Source of the DNA: Sphingobacteriaceae bacterium
Lineage (GTDB): Bacteria; Bacteroidota; Bacteroidia; Sphingobacteriales; Sphingobacteriaceae
Length of the DNA stretch: 11,773 bases
NCBI GenBank assembly: GCA_025450155.1
Contig: JANWIB010000124.1
Location: 1-11,773, forward strand
Direction of reading: 5' to 3'
In this document: piece after piece, positions 1-5,042 of the stretch
Position numbering within the stretch: position 1 is the first letter of the stretch
How the letters are laid out: the number at the start of each line of letters is the position of its first letter
Translations under genes and position numbers: made by a program
The notes under the pieces: model-generated
What the model saw: the letters and a program-made list of their open reading frames with translations, nothing else
What the model was told of the DNA's origin: nothing
Databases searched by the model: none

Positions 1-518
1 ACGCTTTCGGGATGGAACTGGACACCTTTTACATCCAGGTGGATATGTCTTAATGCCATGATCACTCCTTCAGTATCTTCAGCGGTTATTTTTAGTTCTT
101 TCGGTAATCCTTCGTTACTTACCGCCCAAGAATGGTAGCGGCCTATTTTAAATTGCCCGGGAAGATGATCAAATAAACGTTCTTCTTTGTCCAGCACTTG
201 CATTTCTGTTGCACGCCCATGTACTGGTTTTGAAAGATTGTATAAACTCCCTCCGAAAACTTCTCCAATAGCCTGCATTCCCAGGCAAATGCCTAAAATG
301 CTTTTGTTAGGGGCATACGTTTTAATCACATCCATTAAAAGCCCGGCCTCAGAGGGTATACCTGGCCCTGGAGACAATAATATCTTATCGAATTGCGCTA
401 TTTCCGAAAGCTCAAACTTATCATTTCTCCATACTGTTGCTTCGTAACCACATTCATTAATAAGATGAACTAAATTAAACGTAAACGAATCGTAATTATC
501 TATTACTACTATTTTCAT
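1..518 (-). CDS. trpG: Anthranilate synthase component II, glutamine amidotransferase (3' end cut by window edge)
   Basis: Class I glutamine amidotransferase that releases ammonia from glutamine for TrpE, which turns chorismate into anthranilate. The ORF opens with ATG at 518 (MKIVVIDNYDSFTFNLVHL, the typical TrpG/PabA N-terminus) and stays open to base 1, giving 172 codons; the family is usually about 190, so only a short C-terminal tail is missing. Visible are the oxyanion segment LLSPGPGIPSEAG (about 48-59), the nucleophile elbow GICLGMQAIG with Cys78, and FHPES with His169 and Glu171, so the catalytic triad is complete. It starts 18 bases after the trpE stop on the same strand, so the two are almost certainly co-transcribed and share the trp attenuator. 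In many bacteria this subunit also serves PabB in folate synthesis; the position next to trpE makes the tryptophan role primary. Confidence 0.95.
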   Translation of the reverse strand, partial: MKIVVIDNYDSFTFNLVHLINECGYEATVWRNDKFELSEIAQFDKILLSPGPGIPSEAGLLMDVIKTYAPNKSILGICLGMQAIGEVFGGSLYNLSKPVHGRATEMQVLDKEERLFDHLPGQFKIGRYHSWAVSNEGLPKELKITAEDTEGVIMALRHIHLDVKGVQFHPES

Positions 519-536
519 CGTACTTTCTTACTTCTG

Positions 537-1961
537 CTATTTCATTACTGTACTCATACTTTCAGCCATTTCAATGGCCTTTCTCAGAGCCATAATCTTG
601 TTATTCACTTCATTTAATTCGCTTTGAGGGTCTGAATCTGCTACAATACCGGCCCCGGCTTGATAATGCAATGCATTGTTCCGACTCATAAATGAGCGAA
701 TCATAATGGCATGATTAAAATCTCCGTTAAAATCCATAAATCCAATAGCGCCGCTATAAAATTCTCTCGCAGTTTTTTCATAACGGTCAATAAGCTGCAT
801 GGCCATATGTTTGGGAGCCCCGCTTAATGTTCCGGCAGGAAAGGTATCTCCAACTACATAGAATGGATCGGTACCATCCTGCAGTTTTCCTGAAACTTTT
901 GAAACGAGATGAATAATATGTGAATAGTATTGTACTTCTTTAAATGCTTTTACCTGAACCTGGTTGCAATGCCGGCTCAGATCATTTCGGGCTAGATCCA
1001 CCAACATCACATGTTCGGCGCTTTCTTTTGGATCATTTTCCAGTTGTTCTGCTAATTGGGCATCTAGGATATCATTTCCGGTCCGTTTAAAAGTTCCTGC
1101 AATGGGATATATGGTAGCTTCCCGGTTTTTTATGGTCAACTGCGCTTCGGGCGAAGAACCAAATAGTTTAAAATCGCCATAATCAAAATAAAAAAGATAG
1201 GGTGAAGGATTGATAGACCGTAAAGCCCGGTAAACATTAAATTCATCGCCAAGAAAGGGTCTTGAAAAGGCTCTTGAAGGGACAATTTGAAACACATCGC
1301 CACGAAAAATATGCTTTTTCATGTTTTCTACCACCTCCATAAATTCATCGTCACTTAAGTTTGATGTTTCAGCGCCATTGGAGTGAAAATGATATTGCGG
1401 GAAGTTTTTATTCTGAATGAGATATTGGATTCGTTCTAAGCCATCAACTTGATTATCGTCTGTGGAATGCTCAAAAAGGTAAAGCTCATTTTTAAAATGG
1501 TCAATAGCAATTACATACCGGTAAATATGATATTGTAACAAAGGTATTTTATTGATGCCTGCGGATTTAGGTTCAAATTTTATATCCTCAAAATATTCAA
1601 CGGTATTATAAGTGAAATAGCCAAAAAGCCCGTTTGAGATGAATTTAAATGTTTCTTGATGGTTTGATTGAAAACTGTTTCTAAATTTCGATACCTGTTC
1701 TTGTAAATTCAGACCTTTTACTGCTACTTCCGTTTGTTTTCCATCAGGAAAATACGTTTTTAATCGGTCCTGATCTAAAACTATCCCAGCAATCGGATCA
1801 CAGCAAACATAACTCATACTGTTTTCACGGCTGTGATAATCCGAACTTTCCAATAAGATACTGTTCGGAAAAATATCCCGAATACGTAAGTAAATGCTAA
1901 CTGGTGTGGTTGTATCAGCAAGCAGCTTTTTATAGGAAGTATTTAATTTAAAACATTCCAT
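537..1961 (-). CDS. trpE: Anthranilate synthase component I
   Basis: Chorismate-binding subunit of anthranilate synthase, the first committed step of tryptophan synthesis; it works with TrpG, which follows 18 bases downstream. The protein is 474 residues if it starts at ATG 1961 (MECFKLNTSYKK). An in-frame TTG at 1970 would add three residues but is less likely. An N-terminal Anth_synt_I domain is followed by a chorismate-binding domain with DVFQIVPSRAF (about 222-232), GSSPEAQL, PIAGTFKRTG, HVMLVDLARNDLSR (about 317-330), TLSGAPKHMAM, GAIGFMDF and QAGAGIVADSDP. The feedback-site motifs LLES (36-39) and NPSPYLF (about 251-257) match the tryptophan pocket known from enteric TrpE, which suggests allosteric inhibition by Trp. 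PabB and isochorismate synthase are homologues, but the LLES motif, the trpG neighbour and the Trp-rich leader upstream point to TrpE. A three-codon mini-ORF (ATG GAT TGA, 1975-1967) lies between the attenuator and the start. Confidence 0.95.
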   Translation of the reverse strand: MECFKLNTSYKKLLADTTTPVSIYLRIRDIFPNSILLESSDYHSRENSMSYVCCDPIAGIVLDQDRLKTYFPDGKQTEVAVKGLNLQEQVSKFRNSFQSNHQETFKFISNGLFGYFTYNTVEYFEDIKFEPKSAGINKIPLLQYHIYRYVIAIDHFKNELYLFEHSTDDNQVDGLERIQYLIQNKNFPQYHFHSNGAETSNLSDDEFMEVVENMKKHIFRGDVFQIVPSRAFSRPFLGDEFNVYRALRSINPSPYLFYFDYGDFKLFGSSPEAQLTIKNREATIYPIAGTFKRTGNDILDAQLAEQLENDPKESAEHVMLVDLARNDLSRHCNQVQVKAFKEVQYYSHIIHLVSKVSGKLQDGTDPFYVVGDTFPAGTLSGAPKHMAMQLIDRYEKTAREFYSGAIGFMDFNGDFNHAIMIRSFMSRNNALHYQAGAGIVADSDPQSELNEVNNKIMALRKAIEMAESMSTVMK

Positions 1962-1975
1962 TCTGTTCAATCCAT

Positions 1976-2003
1976 AAAAAAACCCAGCGTTTTGGCCGGG
2001 TTT
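1976..2003 (-). terminator. Attenuator terminator (hairpin 3:4) of the trp leader
   Basis: Read on the minus strand, AAACCCGGC (2003-1995) pairs with GCTGGGTTT (1988-1980) around a 6-base loop, a 9-bp stem with one G-U pair. It merges into a run of seven U (1982-1976). It ends 14 bases before the trpE ATG and no coding gene stop lies just upstream, so it is placed to block entry into trpE rather than to end a gene. The 5' arm can instead pair with the region over the leader-peptide stop codon, as expected of an attenuator. Confidence 0.88.
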
Positions 2004-2046
2004 ATATTTTGTTCTTAGTAAGTGATCTATTCAATTAAACAATACA

Positions 2047-2109
2047 TTAACCGGCATTCGCAATATGAAAATGCCACCACCAGTTTTTAGTATGTTTTAA
2101 GTTATTCAT
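2047..2109 (-). CDS. trpL: Trp operon leader peptide
   Basis: A 20-codon ORF, ATG at 2109 to TAA at 2047, whose peptide contains KNWWWHFH: three consecutive TGG codons (2082-2074). Three Trp codons in 20, immediately upstream of a terminator and trpE, is the signature of a regulatory leader peptide whose translation senses charged tRNA-Trp. No Shine-Dalgarno motif precedes it; the upstream bases are T-rich, as is common in Bacteroidota. It lies 45 bases downstream of the stop of the membrane-protein gene at 2155-2601, on the same strand. A perfect TAnnTTTG match (TATTTTTG, 2122-2115) sits right before the ATG but lacks a -33 partner at normal spacing, so the promoter is unresolved: a nearly leaderless start, or transcription from further upstream. 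The peptide is probably not needed for its own sequence apart from the Trp run. Confidence 0.87.
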   Translation of the reverse strand: MNNLKHTKNWWWHFHIANAG

Positions 2110-2154
2110 TGCAACAAAAATAGAAATAAAAATGCAAAGTAAAGTTTTTAAAAA

Positions 2155-2601
2155 TTAGTGACTCATGCCTAATAGTGGCCTTCCACTCATTAGGATCGTT
2201 ACAATGATTACCAATAAGGCCAATCCATAAAATATAGCAATTTTTCTGTGTTTAGCTGCATCATTTAATAATTTCTTCGCTTTTCTATAGCCAATGGTGA
2301 TTAGTGCAATGGCAAACAACATCATTGTCAAATGTTCTACAGACCAATAGCGAAGCGTTTCGTTTTTCATGGTAGCGCCCATATTGCTTAATTGTACGTT
2401 TGGGCTTACAAAATATAAGAGCAATCCAATTAAAAGTTGGGTATGCGATGAGATAAAAGCAAAAAGGGCTATACGGCGACTTGTTCCGGTATAGGGTTTG
2501 TTGCCTAACCAACCTGCTAATGCATTTATTAATGCTCCAACTAATAAAGCTAATACAATAAATCGAAGGCCAGAGTGCGCTTCAAGTAATATTTTATACA
2601 T
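2155..2601 (-). CDS. Small four-helix membrane protein, cytochrome-b-like (function unknown)
   Basis: 148 residues with ATG at 2601. Four hydrophobic segments are visible at about 12-30, 44-66, 88-107 and 120-139, with almost no soluble domain. Histidines sit at or near helix ends: His9 (EAHSGLR), His53 (SSHTQLL), His90 (VEHLTMM) and His118. Small Bacteroidota proteins of this type are often labelled cytochrome B because such histidines could hold heme; there is no CxxCH motif, so any heme would be b-type. That role is an inference from spacing and helix count, not a recognised signature. The gene lies downstream of the terminator at 2648-2674, so it probably has its own promoter, although only a weak -7-like TTAATTTG is visible upstream. 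It ends 45 bases before the trp leader peptide, so read-through into the trp leader is possible. Confidence 0.75.
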   Translation of the reverse strand: MYKILLEAHSGLRFIVLALLVGALINALAGWLGNKPYTGTSRRIALFAFISSHTQLLIGLLLYFVSPNVQLSNMGATMKNETLRYWSVEHLTMMLFAIALITIGYRKAKKLLNDAAKHRKIAIFYGLALLVIIVTILMSGRPLLGMSH

Positions 2602-2647
2602 ATTGTTAGTATTTAAGACTCAAATTAAACGAATTTAAAATAATAAA

Positions 2648-2674
2648 AAAAGCGCCTGATGGGCAGGCGCTTTT
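2648..2674 (-). terminator. Strong rho-independent terminator behind the tRNA-like gene
   Basis: AAAAGCGCCTG and CAGGCGCTTTT form a perfect 11-bp stem around a 5-base loop. On the minus strand it is followed by more T (seven in a row, 2650-2644), so it works best for transcripts coming from the tRNA-like gene at 2714-2822. On the plus strand only four T follow. It separates that gene from the membrane-protein gene starting at 2601. Confidence 0.85.
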
Positions 2675-2713
2675 AAACTAACCAATTATAAACCTAAATT
2701 AAACGAAAGGAGC

Positions 2714-2822
2714 TGTAGGGGAAGGAATCGAACCTTCAAGGAGTGGTTAGCCCGTTTCCGGATTTTCCATAATCTCCGCCACCGAGACAAGGAGGTGTGT
2801 CTGCCTGTTTCACCACCCTACA
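2714..2822 (-). tRNA. Leucine-type tRNA-like gene with an enlarged, abnormal anticodon/variable region
   Basis: On the minus strand the ends form a 7-bp acceptor stem, TGTAGGG (2822-2816) with CCCTACA (2720-2714). A D arm follows, GTG/CAC around the 11-base loop AAACAGGCAGA, typical of tRNA-Leu. At the 3' side is a canonical T arm, GAAGG-TTCGATT-CCTTC. CCA is not encoded (the next bases are GCT), as is usual in Bacteroidota; position 73 would be G, whereas bacterial tRNA-Leu has A. Between the D arm and T arm are 59 bases, against about 33 in an ordinary tRNA-Leu. The best anticodon arm, CCTCC-TTGTCTC-GGTGG, has a T-T mismatch, a pyrimidine at position 37 and would read GTC, which does not fit leucine. 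The remaining 41-base variable region can fold into a CCG-GAAA-CGG hairpin. It may be a degenerate tRNA, a tRNA-like RNA, or a tRNA with an insertion. A promoter upstream and a terminator downstream suggest that it is transcribed. Confidence 0.6.
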
Positions 2823-2854
2823 AAGATCGAAGCACTTTCTTGAAATGCTTGATG

Positions 2855-2887
2855 CAAATTTAAATCAATAGTCATGATTATTGCAAA
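2855..2887 (-). promoter_or_regulatory. Bacteroidota-type promoter for the tRNA-like gene
   Basis: On the minus strand TTTG (2887-2884) is followed after 21 bases by TAAATTTG (2862-2855), a full match to the -7 consensus TAnnTTTG; the usual spacing is about 19. Transcription would start near 2850, some 25-30 bases before the tRNA-like gene. Confidence 0.45.
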
Positions 2888-2963
2888 TATTTTAATAAAT
2901 TATTTTAATTTTTATTATTTTTTTATTTACTTAGTCAAATGGGTATAATTATTTTAAAAATAT

Positions 2964-3440
2964 ATGGAAAATCGAAACTTAAATTTAGAAATTGATAATC
3001 TGGATATGCATATTTTGGCGATTCTTATGGACGATGCCACTATTCCATATACCGAAATTGCTAAAAGATTAATCGTATCTGGAGGTACAATTCATGTAAG
3101 GATGAAGAAAATGCAGGATTTGGGTATCATAAAAGGCTCTAACCTGATTGTTGATGCTCAAAAAATAGGGTATGATATCTGTGCTTTTTTGGGCATTTAC
3201 CTGGAAAAAGGGTCTATCTATAAAGATGCAGTAGAGAAACTAAAATTGGTTAAAGAAATAGTAGAACTCCATTATCTAACAGGTAGCTATAGTATGTTTG
3301 CAAAGATTGTTTGTCGCGATACGAATCACTTAAGGCACGTATTAAATGAAGATATTCAATCTATTGAAGGGATTCAACGTACAGAAACTTTTATTTCGCT
3401 GGAAGAAAGTATAAAGCGGCAAATTAATTTACATTCCTAG
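2964..3440 (+). CDS. Lrp/AsnC family transcriptional regulator
   Basis: 158 residues, starting at ATG 2964 after an A-rich leader without Shine-Dalgarno motif. The N-terminal winged helix-turn-helix is seen in LDMHILAILMDDATIPYTEIAKRL (about 13-36) followed by the recognition part SGGTIHVRMKKMQDLGII (about 39-56). The C-terminal half (about 65-150) is the RAM/AsnC ligand-binding and oligomerisation domain, with the G(S/D)YD-like turn present as LTGSYSMFAKIVC. The length is normal for the family. Such proteins bind DNA as octamers and respond to amino acids; the ligand cannot be told from sequence. It is transcribed divergently from the tRNA-like gene. A small membrane protein follows two bases after its stop, so the two are probably one transcript. 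Autoregulation or control of that neighbour is typical of the family but not shown here. Confidence 0.92.
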   Translation: MENRNLNLEIDNLDMHILAILMDDATIPYTEIAKRLIVSGGTIHVRMKKMQDLGIIKGSNLIVDAQKIGYDICAFLGIYLEKGSIYKDAVEKLKLVKEIVELHYLTGSYSMFAKIVCRDTNHLRHVLNEDIQSIEGIQRTETFISLEESIKRQINLHS

Positions 3441-3442
3441 TG

Positions 3443-3940
3443 ATGAATTCCTCCAAAAAATATAAGGTGTCGTTATTGTTTTTGACAGGCCTGTTTAATT
3501 TTTTCTTTTATCCCTTCCAGTTTTTTGAAGATAGCAACATCTACAACCAGGAATTTTACAAAAGTTATTATTCCATGCAGATAGGGTCGTTTAAATATGC
3601 AACCTTAAGAGATCTATCTGGAAAGACGGACTTTGTTGGCATTTATATTGTTTATATTTGTTTTTTTGCCGGATTGCTTTGGATACAAAGAGCGCTTATA
3701 AAATCGTTGTTGTTTTTTAGAATTATGGCTGCCATACAACTTGTAATTTACCTGGCATTTATTTTTTTATGCGATTTTGAAATTCTTTTTTATACCAGTG
3801 GTTTGGGAAGTTCATTTAGTAATACATCTAGTCCCTCTGACTGGAAAGATGGTTTTTGTATTCTGGGACTACAACTTTATTTTTTAAGCCAGTTGATTAT
3901 AGCGGCCATGCTACTGTTTCCAAAAAAAGCCTATCTATAA
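3443..3940 (+). CDS. Hypothetical membrane protein
   Basis: 165 residues from ATG 3443 (MNSSKKYKVSLLFLTGLF). An overlapping GTG at 3440 is possible but would only add one residue. About four hydrophobic stretches are visible: about 8-25, 65-85, 90-112 and 140-160. The loop between the first two is polar and aromatic (YNQEFYKSYYSMQ), and a Ser/Thr-rich loop precedes the last. No family is recognised. The start lies two bases after the stop of the Lrp/AsnC gene, so the pair is probably translationally coupled. This suggests, without proving, that the membrane protein is a target or partner of that regulator. The gene converges on pdhB with about 40 bases between the stops. Confidence 0.7.
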   Translation: MNSSKKYKVSLLFLTGLFNFFFYPFQFFEDSNIYNQEFYKSYYSMQIGSFKYATLRDLSGKTDFVGIYIVYICFFAGLLWIQRALIKSLLFFRIMAAIQLVIYLAFIFLCDFEILFYTSGLGSSFSNTSSPSDWKDGFCILGLQLYFLSQLIIAAMLLFPKKAYL

Positions 3941-3980
3941 AAAAATTAGCTAATACCCGACTTTCGTTAATATTTTTGAA

Positions 3981-4967
3981 TTATTTCTCCATGTACATGA
4001 CGCTTTTTACCGCCTTAACCACCCGTTCGGCATTGGGCAAAGCTTCTTTAATTAACGTTGGGGCATACGGAAGTGGGACATCGGCCGAAACCACTCTTAA
4101 AACAGGAGCATCCAGATAATCAAAAGCATCTTTTTGAACTTTAAAGCTCACTTCGGTTGCAATTGAACCCAGAGGCCAAGCTTCTTCAACAATCACCAAG
4201 CGGTTTGTCTTTTTAACCGAGTTAATTATGGTATCGTAATCAATTGGGCGTACGGTACGCAGGTCAATCACTTCAGCATTAATTCCTTCTTTGGTCAATT
4301 CTTCAACCGCCGGGTTTACTACTCTGGAAAGCATTTTACCGAAAGTTACCAAGGTTACATCTGAACCTTCTTTAACTACATGGGCTTTTCCAATTTCTAA
4401 ATAATACTCTTCTTCCGGAACAGGCCCTTTATCGCCGTACATGATCTCCGACTCCATAAAAATAACCGGATCGGGATCAAGGATGGATTGCTTTAAAAGT
4501 CCTTTTGCTTCGTAAGGAGTAGATGGAACCACTACTTTTAAACCTGGGCAGTTGGCGTACCAATTCTCAAAGTTTTGTGAATGTTGAGCACCCAATTGCC
4601 CAGCATTCCCGGTTGGTCCGCGAAAAACGATGGGACAGGAAAATTGGCCACCACTCATAGAAAGCACTTTTGCAGCGCTATTAATAATTTGGTCTATAGC
4701 AACCAAAGAGAAATTAAAAGTCATGAATTCAATAATCGGGCGAAGGCCATTCATGGCAGCACCAGTCCCGATACCTGCAAAACCCAGTTCAGCAATGGGG
4801 GTATCTATTATCCTTTTTGCACCGAATTCATCCAGCATACCCTGGCTCACTTTGTAAGCGCCATTGTATTCGGCTACCTCTTCCCCCATTAAAAATATCT
4901 TCTCATCTTTGCGCATTTCTTCATTCATTGCTTCCCGAAGCGCTTCTCTGAACTGTATTTCTCTCAT
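3981..4967 (-). CDS. pdhB: Pyruvate dehydrogenase E1 component, beta subunit
   Basis: Beta subunit of the heterotetrameric thiamine-diphosphate E1 enzyme that decarboxylates pyruvate and passes the acetyl group to lipoyl-E2, feeding acetyl-CoA into the TCA cycle. 328 residues, a normal length, from ATG 4967 (MREIQFREALREAMNEEM). The pyrimidine-binding transketolase domain fills about 1-180, with TPIAELGF carrying the thiamine-contacting Glu60, FMTFNFSLVAIDQIINSAAK and the active-site GAQHSQNF with His129. The C-terminal transketolase domain follows (about 195-320: VTLVTFGKMLSRV, VIDLRTVRPID, VIVEEAWPLGSIATEV). Branched-chain 2-oxoacid dehydrogenase beta subunits are close homologues, but the overall sequence reads as PdhB. 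The alpha subunit and E2 are not adjacent, so pdhB appears to be a single-gene transcript here, with its own promoter at 4997-5027. Confidence 0.93.
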   Translation of the reverse strand: MREIQFREALREAMNEEMRKDEKIFLMGEEVAEYNGAYKVSQGMLDEFGAKRIIDTPIAELGFAGIGTGAAMNGLRPIIEFMTFNFSLVAIDQIINSAAKVLSMSGGQFSCPIVFRGPTGNAGQLGAQHSQNFENWYANCPGLKVVVPSTPYEAKGLLKQSILDPDPVIFMESEIMYGDKGPVPEEEYYLEIGKAHVVKEGSDVTLVTFGKMLSRVVNPAVEELTKEGINAEVIDLRTVRPIDYDTIINSVKKTNRLVIVEEAWPLGSIATEVSFKVQKDAFDYLDAPVLRVVSADVPLPYAPTLIKEALPNAERVVKAVKSVMYMEK

Positions 4968-4996
4968 CTCTATTGTTAAATCAAGTTTTGGAAGGG

Positions 4997-5027
4997 CAAA
5001 TATAAGGAGTAATGTCTTAATTACAAC
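4997..5027 (-). promoter_or_regulatory. Bacteroidota-type promoter of pdhB
   Basis: On the minus strand TTG (5026-5024, in GTTG) is followed after exactly 19 bases by TATATTTG (5004-4997), a full match to TAnnTTTG. A start near 4990 would leave a leader of about 20-25 bases before the pdhB ATG at 4967. It lies in the 75-base gap behind the helicase gene. Confidence 0.65.
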
Positions 5028-5042
5028 TGGCTATCTAAGCGT

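Larger units (their letters stand above)
1976..2109 (-). promoter_or_regulatory. Trp operon attenuation region with alternative RNA hairpins
   Basis: Three competing pairings can be drawn on the minus-strand transcript. Hairpin 1:2 joins GGCATT (2075-2070, overlapping the last Trp codon and the following His codon) with AATGCC (2058-2053) around an 11-base loop. Hairpin 2:3, the antiterminator, joins GCCGG (2055-2051) with CCGGC (1999-1995), extended by TT/AA after one bulged C. Hairpin 3:4 is the terminator at 2003-1976. A ribosome stalled on the Trp codons would cover segment 1 and allow 2:3. A ribosome reaching the stop at 2047 would cover segment 2 and allow 3:4. A further stem, TTGTTT (2042-2037) with GAACAA (2014-2009), could bring segments 2 and 3 together. 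The base pairing is seen directly; the mechanism is inferred from the enteric trp paradigm. Confidence 0.85.

Noticed and set aside
964..1182. Plus-strand ORF of 72 codons inside trpE
   Set aside because: It lies wholly within a well-conserved gene on the opposite strand and resembles no protein; it is a shadow frame.
3941..3980. Possible terminator between the small membrane protein and pdhB
   Set aside because: Only the short palindrome TTAGCTAA and loose A/T runs are present; no stable GC-containing stem with a U tail could be drawn.
3856..4119. Plus-strand ORF spanning the end of the small membrane protein and the 3' end of pdhB
   Set aside because: It overlaps two better supported genes in other frames, and its composition is that of antisense pdhB.
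4581..4892. Plus-strand ORF of 103 codons inside pdhB
   Set aside because: Fully antisense to conserved pdhB motifs, with no recognisable domain; treated as a shadow frame.
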